This document shows, piece by piece, positions 42,625 to 53,043 of a stretch of 64,000 bases of DNA (the first letter of the stretch is position 1; every line of letters starts with the position of its first letter). The DNA lies in the NCBI GenBank assembly GCA_026225945.1, contig JAMJFZ010001228.1:2733501-2797500 (forward strand), in the 5' to 3' direction. This DNA is from Cricetomys ansorgei (Eukaryota > Chordata > Mammalia > Rodentia > Nesomyidae). Position numbers and translations under genes: made by a program. The notes beneath the pieces are model-generated. The model was given only the letters and a program-made list of their open reading frames with translations. It was not told where the DNA came from and did no database searches.

Positions 42625-43090
42625 GTTTCAACTGAGGAAACTGAGGCTCAGACTGATCTATGGCTCAAGAGCACGCAGTCAATTAACACTAGATCCAAGA
42701 GTTTTAACTTCAAATTGGGAATTACACTTAAATGACCCTGTTAGATAACTGTATCCTTTGAAATTTACATCATGATCTACCAATTACTAAGGCTCTATTG
42801 TACCAGATACTTTGCATATAGTTTTTCTTTTAATCTTCACATAAAATCGCCAAGCTAAGGGTCATTAATGGATGTCATTAAAGTGTTTAAATAATACTAT
42901 TATGTAGCACTTACGGTGTTCTGAGTACTTCCTGGATATTATCTCCAATTTCACAAAACCTTTTGCAAGAATTCATTGCCTTTGTTTCATACATGGAAGG
43001 CCTGGGTCTCTAGGGATGAAAGGACTTGCTAGGGTCAAATGGTTAGGAAGTGACTAGGGCCAGATTCAAATCTCAAAGTAGGTGTTATCC
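42625..43090 (+). mobile_element. MIR fragments, two or three pieces
   Basis: Piece one (42630-42725) has TGAGGAAACTGAGGCTCAGA. Piece two (42780-42850) has GTACCAGATACTTTGCATAT and TTTAATCTTCACATAAAATC. Piece three (42890-43085) has TTATGTAGCACTTACGG, AAAGGACTTGCTAGGGTCAA and GCCAGATTCAAATCTCAAAG. All are plus-strand MIR-type order. Whether this is one broken or several copies cannot be settled by eye. Confidence 0.65.
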
Positions 43091-43895
43091 TGCTGCTGCC
43101 CATGCAGGCACCTGTACTTGAATTCCAGCCTGGATAAAGAGCTGCACAGTCTTCCCCTTTGATGAGTTCTCTTGGGGGGGGGATACCCCATGACATTAAA
43201 CAGCTAGCTCAGATAACAGTGTAGAGACTGATGTATTCAGGAGAAGCTAAGGTCTCTGCATAGTACCTAGCCTTTCACTTAAGAATAGATGGCGAGGAAA
43301 AAGAAGTCATGCATCATCGTGATACTATTAATAACTGATATTTACTGTGTATACTGTAAAGTTGGTGAGAAGGAACAACAGACAGAGGGTGGGTGATTTG
43401 GTGGCAGCACAGGCTGTGCTTAGGAAAGCACCAGTGAAGGGATCTCTAGTGGAAGATCCAGAGCCACCACCCCACTTAGGGGAAGGAGGAAGGGGCTTGG
43501 AAACTTGCCATGTGTGGCCCACAGTAGACCATTGCTTTGGTTAGCTGGGGAAATGATGTGAGTGGTAAGTTAAAGAATGTCAGGTGCCCAAAATACATTT
43601 CTTATGGTCAACTGTTACTAGAGGTCGAGAGAGCCAAGAGTCAAGGTACTTTAGCTCTGGGGACCAAGTTACTTTGCTTGGGGAAATCGTCATTGTTTAG
43701 TCAAAATGGAAGAGCTTTATGAAATGATGTGACCATGGCTAACATTTGTGTCCTGGGTGGTGTGCTCTGTGTGTTGTCTGTGTGTCATAGAAAGAGGCCT
43801 AGCTGCCTCAGAGAGAAGGAACATGCTCTATCCTGAGCATCGACTCATGCTGAATCATGAGGTTTAACAGATTTCTTGAACAAAGAAGCATCACA
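43091..43895. other. Repeat-poor stretch
   Basis: About 800 bp with no firm feature. Small ORFs at 43347-43544 and its opposite strand are unsupported. Confidence 0.4.
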
Positions 43896-44174
43896 GGGGA
43901 TGAAGAGATGACTCATTTGGTACAGTAATTCCCTGAGTTCCATCCCCAAAAGCCACATCAAGGTTTGGCCATAGTGATGCACTTTGAAATTTCAGCACTG
44001 GGGAAGCAGAGGTAGGAGGATCCCTGGAGCTTGCTGGGCAGCCAGTCTACCCCAATTCACAAGCCTCGGGTTCCAGTGACAGTCCCTTTCTCATTAAAAA
44101 AAATTCAAGGTAAATGGCTCTTGAGAAAGGACACCAAGGTTGGCCTCTTGCCTTCATGTGCATGTGCACACACT

Positions 44175-44213
<39 letters not shown>

Positions 44214-44215
44214 CT
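43896..44215 (+). mobile_element. B4 SINE with AC tail
   Basis: AGGGGATGAAGAGATGACTC, CCTGAGTTCCATCCCCAAAA, GAAGCAGAGGTAGGAGGATC, CTGGAGCTTGCTGGGCAGC and GGTTGGCCTCTTGCC, then (AC)n at 44180-44213. Confidence 0.87.
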
Positions 44216-46649
44216 ACCAAAACACACACCACAAAAACAATCATTTCAGAAGGAGGAGAGGCCCTGCCTCATTCTGCAATGATCTGCAAAATACTCTCCA
44301 GTGAAAAGACATTGCCGTAAAAATCATTCACCAAAAATTGATTTCTCTTACTTGTAAGTTATTGTCTTAATCTCTTTGGATTGCTCTGAGAAAAAGACTA
44401 TGAACTGGGCATTTCATGAAAACCAAACAAACAAATAGAAAAACACAAAGGAATTTCCCACAATCCTGGAAGCTGGGATGTTCAAGATCACAGTGTTGGC
44501 AGACCCAGTGCCCCACGAAATCGAGGGATGTTACTGGGGACTTTTTTTTTTTTTAAGAAGGGCACTAGGCAGTGTTTGAATAAATATCCTAATCGTTGTC
44601 AAGTATACTAAGACAAAATAAAAAGCTCATTTTAGGTAATTTCAAAAAATGTTGAGCTGAGAGATTAGAGACTGGGGAAGAAAAAAAGAATAAAGATGAA
44701 TGTATAAAAAGACTGCTAGTTCACAAAGAAGATCGGAAACCTTTCTCCACGGACTTCACAGATTCAAAAGAGCCTTGTGAAGCACCTGCTTTAGAGAAAC
44801 CAGAGCGGGCACTGCTATGGAAATGGCCTATGCTTTTTAGCATATGCCTTTCCCGTTTACTAGCCTGATCCCATGTATCTTTCTTTCTTAATAAACGGTC
44901 TCTGTTGCTATTTATAATCCCTGTTGGTAGTGCAATCAGACAGAGGACGCAACGTACAAGTTCTGACATCACAAACAGTCCAAACTCAGACACAAGACAA
45001 GCTCAAGTAACAGTCTACATGGGAGTAATTTCCAGGAAGTTTTCCATAAATTAATTCCATCCATTGTACACAGATCCTCCCATCCTCTCTTAACGTGTTG
45101 ATGTGAGTCATTTTGCTTTGGAAACTTAAATGCCATTTTCTCCCACAGCTGCACCGAAGTATACACACACTTGCTGAAACAACATTAGTCTCATCCAAAG
45201 ATTATATACACAAACACGCTGAGAGTGGGCGTGGATCCAATCAGCGCAGCATTGCTTGGAAATTCGTTCATTCATCTCGGGATAGGACAGAGCTGGGTCC
45301 TTGTCTCTAATACACACAAAACGAAAACCTCAGGAAAACCAGCAATTTAAACATAAAACTATACAAACACAAGATAGGACTTCGTGGCCTGAAGAGTTTC
45401 ACTTAAAGAATAAATAAGTGTAGGGCTGGTTAAAAAAATTTTTTTTTTGAGTGGAAAATTGAAAAAAAAAATTTAGACTTGAAATCAATCCTAAATTCAT
45501 CTAAGAACAGCAATACTAATACTAGGGGGGAGCTGGTCCCACACCTCAGATCCCTGAAGAAGGGTGAGACCTTCTACTATTGGAGCAGTTCTATTGTAGA
45601 TTATCAGCCTTGCTGCAGAACAGACTTCATTTGGGACAGACAGAACCGTGCAAACCTTCTCTGGTACTGATTCTGTCAAATGAACAAAGTCGGCACAAAA
45701 AGGGTGGGAAGAGCTGTAGTTCTGTCAGCCTGAGAGAGTCTCCTGTCAACTAAATAACACAGCTCTCCTCTCAGAGGGAAGAAGAATTCATTATTATAAA
45801 TATCAGTGACCACAGACTCGGGCTGTCCCAAGTTCCATGTTCCAACATATAACGGTTTCACAAAGGTTTTATAGTTACGGAGCAAATGAAAGTCGTATGT
45901 GAAGGTATTTACAATACATTGGTGGAACCATCAGAGATGTGGGCTGCAGGAAATCTCTGTGGTAGACCTCAGATACTGTTGTCTGATGATATTCATAGCT
46001 TTGGGGTTGGTGGAAGCTAAGGGTCTGTTCCTACGTTCCTAAATGATTTATCTGACAGTTAAGCCTTCAAGGTCAAACACACTGGTGGGTACACATGGCT
46101 AATTGAGCATCCCAAGATTATTTGTAATTTGACTCTGGATCTGCACCATTCCAACCTCTCTGCAACACCGAAGTGCTAATCAGTCAATTAGCCTTGTAAA
46201 ATGTTCCATGTAGTTATGGCTTCTTCCTTTTGTTCACAATTATATTTGGGTCATGTAGACGTAAGCCAGAAACTGATGGGGAAATGCTAGACATGAGAAG
46301 ACTATGGGTGGTCTCCTTAGTGTCTTCATACACCCTCAGCTGTTAGAGAAATTCAAACATGTGCAGGGGACACTCAGGAGCCTAGGTAAGAGAGGCTAAG
46401 CAGACTTGAGCAGTGAGAGAACTGGTCACATTCTCCAGTGACCCAGAGCCACTAGCCAGGCTGGAAGCTTCCAGTCTTTAAGTATTTGAACCTTAGTATT
46501 TCAGCCTCCACATTTACCACCATCTGAGCCCTGAGCTGCACAAAGAGCAGCAACCCAGAGGAGGCCAAGCTAAAAAAAATCAGCAACACAAGAGCAAAAA
46601 ATCTGAGCAGAGACATCATTGGTACACACTGCAAAGAAGACAGAGACTA

Positions 46650-46651
<2 letters not shown>
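44216..46651. other. Repeat-poor block (2.4 kb) around candidate exon
   Basis: No repeat recognised apart from short A/T runs (near 44545 and 45436). It contains the minus-strand candidate exon at 46518-46628 and, at 46176-46191, the inverted pair CTAAT-6 bp-ATTAG within an AT-rich, motif-dense segment (about 46080-46260). It is a candidate for conserved non-coding or genic sequence. Confidence 0.4.
46518..46628 (-). CDS. Candidate small coding exon (unidentified)
   Basis: On the minus strand a pyrimidine tract ends in TCTTCTTTGCAG, a textbook splice acceptor. Nine bases on lie two consecutive ATGs (46619-46614). The frame opens MMSLLRFFALVLLIFFSLAS and continues hydrophobic for about 22 residues after one Arg, then QLRAQ. 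This looks like a signal peptide or type II signal anchor. A possible donor, GTG|GTAAAT, follows at 46517. Without splicing the frame reaches a stop at 46452. Context: repeat-poor. I do not recognise the protein, and chance cannot be excluded. Confidence 0.25.
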
Positions 46652-46652
<1 letters not shown>

Positions 46653-46699
<47 letters not shown>

Positions 46700-46742
46700 G
46701 GGGTATATGTGTGTATGTAGTTAATATGTGTACGTGATATAA

Positions 46743-46778
<36 letters not shown>

Positions 46779-46823
46779 GTAGGGGTATATGTGTGTATGT
46801 AGGTTAATATGTGCATGTGATAT

Positions 46824-46855
<32 letters not shown>
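46653..46855. repeat. Higher-order (TG)n array
   Basis: Three (TG)n blocks (46653-46692, 46743-46770, 46825-46855) are separated by two similar ~50-bp spacers, each holding GGGGTATATGTGTGTATGTA and a GTGATATAAG end. The repeat period is about 82-90 bp. Confidence 0.95.
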
Positions 46856-46857
<2 letters not shown>

Positions 46858-46879
46858 GGTGTAGTGGGTATCAGGGGGA

Positions 46880-47103
46880 AATCTCAGTTGCTATTCCTCA
46901 GGCACTGTCTACCTTATATTTTGAGTAAGCGTCTCTCACACTGGCCTGGACCTCTAGGCTAGGTCAGCTAGTCAGGGAGTCCCAGAAATCTCTGTTTTTG
47001 CCTCCCCAGGGTTGAGATTACAAACACAATAGCACAACACACCTAGCTTTTCCAGGCTCTTCTGCTCTCAGGCAAGCTCTGTACAGACTGAGCTAATGAC
47101 AGC
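46880..47103 (-). mobile_element. B4 SINE, minus strand
   Basis: TTTTGAGTAAGCGTCTCTCA, CACTGGCCTGGACCTCTAGG, TGTTTTTGCCTCCCCAGGGT, TCTGCTCTCAGGCAAGCTCT and GACTGAGCTAATGACAGCC. Worn. Confidence 0.78.
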
Positions 47104-47123
47104 CATTGTGATAAGGGCAAAAC

Positions 47124-47260
47124 AAAATCTTAATGTGGTTTTAATTTGTATTTCCCTGGTGGTAAGGATGTTGAACATTGTTTCTTATGCTTACTGGCCA
47201 ATTGTATGAAAAGGATATGATACATTTGAAGGAAGATGTCTTTATGAAGCCCATTACCCA
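47124..47260 (-). mobile_element. L1 ORF2 fragment, inverted
   Basis: The plus strand reads GGTTTTAATTTGTATTTCCC, TGGTGGTAAGGATGTTGAAC, the complement of the L1 ORF2 segment GTTCAACATC...GGGAAATGCAAAT. The plus-strand form of the same segment lies 400 bp downstream. Confidence 0.6.
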
Positions 47261-47876
47261 TAAAATTTATTTAAAAACACATGTACAAAAAATTATCTGA
47301 ATAATTGATATTACAAAACTTCAAAACTAAGAGAAAAAATTATTGCAGTCGTCAGTTACTATCAAAGAATAATTAGGTTCAACATCAAAAGTTCAAGATA
47401 GAAAATAAACTATTGATGAGTTATACTTTCAGAAAATTTAAACTTTTTTTTTTACTCTTCAAAAGATAACATTCAAAAACGAGCAAGGCAAAGCACACAG
47501 TTGGAGACAATATTTACAAATCAGTTATTTGATCAGGGATTTGTACCCAGATCATGCAAAAGAATTCATAGGGCTCAGTAATTAGGAGATACTTTAAAAA
47601 TGTGTCAAAGACCATAATAGACATATCACCCCAGAAGATATATGAAAAGATGCTCAACGTCTTTTTCATAATAGCATAATGCAAATTCAAAGCACAAATG
47701 AGCTGTCTCTCAATTCCCACCCACTTGAATGCCTAGAATTAAGAGACTGAGGGTGCCAAGTACTGCAAGGATGTGCCAGCGAGCTTCAAAACAGCAGAGC
47801 TGCTTTGGAAATGAGGTTGAAGTTTTTGTAGACTTTTCCTGATTGTCCATTTATTTAATGTGGTCATGTGCAAGAG

Positions 47877-48140
47877 CGTGTGTGTGGATGACTTTAGGAT
47901 TCAGTCCTTTCCTTCTGCCTTGTTGAGGTAGAATCTGTCTTGTTAATTCTGCTGTTGCTCTGGGTACCCTAGGATTGTCACCCAGGAGCTTCTTGGTGGT
48001 GTTCCTGTCTCAGACTCCCATCTTGCTGTAGGTGTGCTAGAGGTGCAGATGCATTCCACTGCATCTGGCTTTTATGTGGGTCCCCGTGATTAAACCCTGG
48101 TCCTCAGGATTATATGGGCAGCACCTTCACCTGCTATTTC
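47877..48140 (-). mobile_element. B4-type SINE, minus strand, diverged
   Basis: GTCTCAGACTCCCATCTTGC, TCTGGCTTTTATGTGGGTCC, CCGTGATTAAACCCTGGTCC and CACCTTCACCTGCTATT. It interrupts the old L1 and is very worn. Confidence 0.55.
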
Positions 48141-48370
48141 TTAAACAGTTCAATTTATATGTAACAAATGAGCCACCAAATCTACTCCTAAGTATGTGCG
48201 GGAAAGGCAATGAAGGCTCATGTCTACACAAAGACATGGAAAATTTGAAGCTGCATTTCTATACAAAATAAACAACAATTTGGAGTGACCCAGGTGCCCA
48301 TCAGCTCATGAGCAGATGAGCTGAGCTTAGCAAGCTATGTGATGGAATGCTATTCAACAAAAGGAACAAC

Positions 48371-48605
48371 CTACTGATATGGCAACATGGATAAACCGAT
48401 TGATACGGTATTATGGACAAATCCTCAGATACCACAGCATGGGTAAAGCTACCGATTCCATAGTGTGGTTAAACTTACCAACAACTTAGTGTAGACATCC
48501 TACCAATTCTTTGGATAGACAACCTACCAAAACCATGGATACTGCAATAGGGACAACATTCTGACATCATGGCCTGGATAACCTATTGTTACTATAGCAA
48601 ATACG
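48371..48605. repeat. Degenerate ~26-bp minisatellite
   Basis: About nine units of 24-34 bp follow the pattern CTACCGATACCATAGTATGG-ATAAAC. Units one to four (48371, 48397, 48423, 48449) are exactly 26 bp, later units drift (25, 24, 34, 25). It lies where an L1M 3' end normally has a single ACATGGATGAACCTT motif, so it looks like a local expansion of that motif. Confidence 0.8.
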
Positions 48606-48665
48606 TTAAATGAAAGAAGCCAGGCACAGGACAACACATGTTAGCACTTACGTGAAATTTCCAGA

Positions 48666-49720
48666 AAAGGAAAATCAATAGAAACAAAAAGCAGAGCTCA
48701 TGAATGCTCTGCCCTTTGGTCTGGCTCACCATATACACATAAATACACAGGGAGAGACTTTCCAGGGTGGGAGGGAATCCAATGTCCATACTGGGGCCGA
48801 GGCATTTATTTTTAGATGGGAGGGGATCCTTTCCCCCTCAGAACTAGCTAGGCTATCCCAGAGGATTGGATAATCTGGAAAACATGGAGAAGCTGATTGG
48901 TTCCTGCCATGGAAGTGCCAGGGGGAAGAGATTCTAAAGTTCTTCCAACTGGTTTCCTCTGGTGTCTCTTTGTCTTGGAGGAGGGAGAACAACCAGGGAA
49001 TCAGCCATCTTAATTGTTTAAATGAAAGGCATATTAATCTGCCTAGAGCCTCTTTCCCTGCCTGACTACAGGGATTGGTCTGACTCCCAGGCCCTCCAGA
49101 CCATCTACATTTACACAAATAATTGAACTGATTACTGGTCTTCACTGAAATTTTCTGCATATAAATTCTATCACCATACAGCTTTTAAAATAAATTTAAA
49201 ATGAATTAAAAATGGAAAGTACTGGAACAGGTCGGAAAAACCTGTTATATTTTTTTTATGAAACGTTTCAGAGTCAGGTGGTGCAGGAGCAGCCAGGGAA
49301 AGATAAAATAAATTCCATTCCATCTTATTACAATCCTAAGGCATGGGCACAGCATCCAGAAGTGTCCTAAGTGACTGACAGTCTGCAAAAGCTGGAAGAG
49401 GGTGGAGAGAAGAGGAAAGGGCCAAAAAAAGCAACTCGGATTTTCACTTCAGAAGTGGGCAGGATCCGCACACGAGGAGAACTGTAAAAGTTCAACAAGC
49501 TTGGCTGGGCAGGAGGTGTCTGATAGACAGACAGGTGGACATGTTCGCCTGGAGCTCAGGCAAGTGCCAGCTTGAAGGACACAGGCTGGGAACTCACTCG
49601 TAGTCTTGAAGTCATAAAGTGAAGGTGATGCTCATGAGGGCAAATGTCAAGAGACCAGAGCAGGAGTGAATCTGGTAAACACCTACATGGTGTTTTTCCC
49701 TCAGGAGGACAGGACAGCAC
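48666..49720. other. Repeat-poor stretch
   Basis: About 1 kb with no repeat recognised. The 144-codon minus-strand frame (48726-49160) is the longest in the window but shows no known motif, and its start is unsupported. Confidence 0.35.
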
Positions 49721-50618
49721 TGTGATGTGTTTATCAACCTGATGGGATCTCCACTGACACACACACCTCGGGCCAGTGACTACGACAGTGTTCCCAAATA
49801 CGATTAAAGGAGAGGAGTCTCCCCCCAGAGTGGGTGGCACCTTCCAGCGGGTGGTCCAGATCTAAAGAGGCTGAAGGGGAAACAGGTGGCTTACCTGCTT
49901 GTCTTCAATTCTTGATGGTGATCGGCTGCTGTTGTCATCTTTTAATGGCATCGCATCTAGCTTCTTTGGACTTCCAGTGTGAGCTGTGTATCAGTAAGGA
50001 AGAATCTTCCAGGCCTTTAGCACCTGAGTGAAACTGCTAAGGCACCCAGCTTCATGTACAGAGCAGCTATTGGGTTCTCAGCCTCTAGAATGCAGTGGCA
50101 CTGCTGGGTTGCCCAGGGTACCCTAGTTTTACTTCTATCGGTGTGATAAAAATAACCTGACGACATGTAACTTACAGGAGGAAAGGTTTGTTTTGGCTCA
50201 CAGTTCACTGCAGAATATCCATAGCATCAGCAAGCTTGAGGCATGACATCCATAGTCAAGAACGAAGAGGAATAAGTACATGTAGGCCCTACTGCTCCCT
50301 TTGCCCAGTGCTCAGCTGACTTTATCTATTGTTATACAGCTCGGAGCCGAACACATGAAATGCCGCCACTCCCATTCAGGGTGGGTTTTCCCACTTCAGT
50401 TAACTCAATCAAGATGACTCTCCACAGTTAACAAGATCTAGACAATCTCTCATTGAGGATCTCTGCCCAGGTGGTTCAAGGTTGCATCACATTGACAAAA
50501 CTAACAGTCACATAGGCCCTGCTATGCGTAAGCTGTTCTAGCAAATTCTTTTTTTAAAAAATGCATACATGCACACTAACAGTTCTGTTCCTCTAGGGAA
50601 TCCTGCCTAATATACTGT
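49721..50618 (+). mobile_element. Old ERVL LTR (MLT2-like), split by a second LTR
   Basis: It starts TGTGATGTGTTTATCAACCT, has GAGTGGGTGGCACCTTCCAG and GGGTTCTCAGCCTCTAGAAT, and after the insertion ends AGTTCTGTTCCTCTAGGGAA, TCCTGCCTAATATACT. The end matches the 18283-18803 element. It is older than its insert. Confidence 0.75.
50119..50512 (-). mobile_element. ERVL LTR, minus strand, nested
   Basis: TACCCTAGTTTTACTTCTAT, GTTTGTTTTGGCTCACAGTT, GGTGGGTTTTCCCACTTCAG, TTAACTCAATCAAGATGACT and CACATTGACAAAACTAACAG. The same family as 35111-35485. Target duplications are not clear (CAGGG versus TAGGC). Confidence 0.8.
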
Positions 50619-50973
50619 GAGAAAAGAGAAAAGTTCCTATGCCTCCATGAGACTCAGGTGGGAACACAGAGAGGGCAAACCACCCAGGTGAGAACAGATA
50701 CACTGAGGGCAAACCACCCAGAATAACCTGCCATGGTTCACTATATTTTCTAGATAACACAGATAGAAAACATGGCCACTATTGACCTTGTCCTGAACTC
50801 ATTGAAATAGAATTATTTACAGACATGATACAACAAAAAAACATTTTGGTTCAGGTTTTGATCTAATGTAATATATTATCTTTTAAAGTATGGGATACAT
50901 TAACATCGTACCCCTTTATCCACAGAGGGTACATTCCAAGACCCCCAATGACTACTCCAAGATGGGATTAAAC

Positions 50974-50978
<5 letters not shown>

Positions 50979-51014
<36 letters not shown>
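50979..51014. repeat. (TG)n microsatellite
   Basis: About 18 TG units. Confidence 0.97.
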
Positions 51015-51016
<2 letters not shown>

Positions 51017-51097
51017 ATCATGTACAGGGTTATGCTGAAACTTAATTTATTAATTAGCACAATAAGAGATGAATAATAGTAACAAGCAATAACACAA

Positions 51098-51166
51098 TGG
51101 GCTAGGGATATGACTAGTTGGTAGAATGCTTACCCAGCATACATAAAGCTCTGGGTTTGTTCTCCA
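51098..51166 (+). mobile_element. ID SINE
   Basis: ATGGGCTAGGGATATGACTA, GTTGGTAGAATGCTTACCCA, GCATACATAAAGCTCTGGGT and TTGTTCTCCAGT, followed by an A/T-rich tail. ID elements derive from BC1-type RNA. Confidence 0.9.
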
Positions 51167-51235
51167 GTATATATATATAATATATATAATATATATATAA
51201 TATATATATACACACACATACATACATACACATTC
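51167..51235. repeat. (TA)n and CA-rich tail repeat
   Basis: TATATA blocks, then ACACACACATACATACATAC, grown out of the ID tail. Confidence 0.93.
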
Positions 51236-51502
51236 ATGTATATAAATAATTATTCCATATACTATAATAAAATTAATAGAATCAGAATTTTATGACCTGG
51301 GGGTGTTATCAAGTCAAACTGGGGTAATTTGAATGCAGGTGCTACGTTACCCCAATTGCCAGTCTGATCACTGAGATGACTGACAGATGAAGAATGCACT
51401 GGACGATGTTATAATTCATGTCTCAAGCAGGGCAGAGCTGAACGGCATGAAATGTATCATGTTTAATGTCAAGCAATTAACAATCATTAATGGTTTGTTT
51501 CT

Positions 51503-51569
51503 TAAAAAAATAATGTGGTTTTTCGAGACAGTGTTTCTCTGTTGTAACTCTGGCTGTCCTGGAACTCAA
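51503..51569 (-). mobile_element. B1 fragment, minus strand
   Basis: GTGGTTTTTCGAGACAGTGT, TTCTCTGTTGTAACTCTGGC, TGTCCTGGAACTCA. Only the 3' third of B1 (first part on this strand) is kept. Confidence 0.88.
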
Positions 51570-52229
51570 TTGTTTCTGAAATTTTGCAGTGAGTATTTTT
51601 GAACATGGTCAACCACAGATGCTGAAATCTTTGAAAGTGGAATCATAGACAGGGATGTACAACTGCAATATGATCTTAAACATAATATAATGTGAAAAAC
51701 CATAGTCAAACTCCTGTTCCTCACCCTTCCACCTCCACACAGATGACAAGTTTTACTGCCCATTGGTGTCGTTGAGAAGTAGATCCAGGGAAACAGAAAT
51801 TTAGGGAAATAATAAGATGTGTAGAATAAAGAGAGAAGACTAGAGAAAGGAGAGAAGTGGAGAGAAGGTGGGCAGGACTAGGAGGAGAGAAACCACAGGA
51901 ACAGACTCATAGAAGAAAGAGTTTTAAAAAACAGGCACAGGAAGCTTGGTTTACATGGCTCATCACTATCCATCCCGAGAGGGTTCTGTGTCTCCTTGCT
52001 TCCTGTCTCTCAAGAATAGCTGTCCTTACTGACAGAGATGCACCCTGTCCTCCTATACCTTGTGCCCTCATAGCCCCGGATGGTGGGGAATGAGAGGGGA
52101 GCATCTGGAGCAATGACAAGAGGGCCATGCCAAGGAATGCTCAGATTTAAATAAGTATGGATGTCCTGCTTGCTATCAGCTCGAACAGAAGTACCCAGCA
52201 CCAGGAATAGGTTGCCCTCTAGGACTTTT
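51570..52229. other. Stretch without recognised feature
   Basis: About 660 bp with no repeat or exon recognised. Overlapping small frames on both strands are unsupported. Confidence 0.4.
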
Positions 52230-52378
52230 TATAAAATCATTCAATCCTCTCAAAAAGGACAGATGTCTTATGGTCACAAAGGAGGAAACCAAAGCACCAG
52301 GAGTCCAAGTGAGCGGTCAGGACCAAATTCAAACCCAGGAGTCTGGACTCCAAGTTCATCTGCTGACGCATCCTCAGA
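52230..52378 (+). mobile_element. MIR fragment
   Basis: AAATCATTCAATCCTCTCAA, GGTCACAAAGGAGGAAACCA, AAATTCAAACCCAGGAGTCT and GGACTCCAAGTTCATCTGCT match the MIR core and 3' half. Confidence 0.7.
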
Positions 52379-52544
52379 GGACTTCACACATGGATGCAAG
52401 GCAATCCTGAACTGATTTCTGTATGTTACATAGCAAGATCCGGTAGATCCATGATAAGATTCAACTACAATTTCATCAAGGCTAAAGTCATTCTATCCTT
52501 TGACAATTTTAGATTATGGGAAGACACAGGGTTGATTCCTGAGT

Positions 52545-52739
52545 GAGTCCTCTTGCTTGATAGGTAAATATATTACCCACTGAGCTATCTCCTCATCCCT
52601 CCCAAAGATCAGAGGACAACATTCAGGAGAGGGTTCTTGGTTCTTCCACGATACTCTTAGGCAGGTTCTAGGGATTGAACCCAGTGTATCTGGTTCACAT
52701 AGCAAGAACGTTTACCCACTGAACTATTTCATAGGCCCC
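52545..52739 (-). mobile_element. Two SINE pieces, minus strand (ID-like and RSINE1-type)
   Basis: The first (52560-52597) has TTACCCACTGAGCTATCTCC. The second (52600-52739) has AAAGATCAGAGGACAACATT, GTTCTAGGGATTGAACCCAG and TACCCACTGAACTATTTC. It may be one SINE landing in another. Confidence 0.7.
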
Positions 52740-52784
52740 TGAAAATGTTTCTTTTTAATTTGTATAGTGTTTTCGTTTGTTCAC

Positions 52785-52918
52785 TGTATGTGTGCACATG
52801 TCATGATGCACAAGTGGGTCTCAGAGGACACAACAGTGTGTTCTGTGGATCAAACACAGGCTGCCAGGCGTGGTGGCTTGGTGGCAGCTTTACTTGCTCG
52901 AGCTGTCTCACGTGCCCT
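52785..52918 (-). mobile_element. RSINE1/B2-type SINE, minus strand, diverged
   Basis: GTATGTGTGCACATGTCATG, GTCTCAGAGGACACAACAGT, GTGGATCAAACACAGGCTG and GAGCTGTCTCACGTGCCC. Confidence 0.7.
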
Positions 52919-52934
52919 CAAACAATTTGCTATT

Positions 52935-53043
52935 GTTGTTGTTGTTTAAATAGTGTCTCACTCTGTAGCCTTAGAACTTGCTATGTAGACCACTCTGGCT
53001 CATGAGTGCTGGAGTTAAAGGTGTGCACGATCATGCCCAGCCC
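52935..53043 (-). mobile_element. B1 SINE, minus strand, internally deleted
   Basis: TAGTGTCTCACTCTGTAGCC, GCTATGTAGACCACTCTGGC, CATGAGTGCTGGAGTTAAAG and GTGTGCACGATCATGCCCAG. The ACTCACAGAGATCTGCCTG segment is missing. Confidence 0.85.

Larger units (their letters stand above)
47455..48665 (+). mobile_element. Old L1 ORF2 3' end and 3' UTR, split by a SINE
   Basis: AAAAGATGCTCAACGTC (47647), AATGCAAATTCAAAGCACAA and GGATGTGCCAGCGAGC mark the ORF2 C-terminal region. After a SINE it resumes at 48145 with AATCTACTCCTAAGTATGTG, GACCCAGGTGCCCATCAGC and GTGATGGAATGCTATTCAAC, ending with AAATGAAAGAAGCCAGGCAC, a mammalian L1M-type 3' UTR motif. Dead copy. Confidence 0.75.

Noticed and set aside
48726..49160. 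144-codon minus-strand frame, longest in the window
   Set aside because: No known motif and no supporting splice sites or start context. Some frame of this length is expected in 64 kb.
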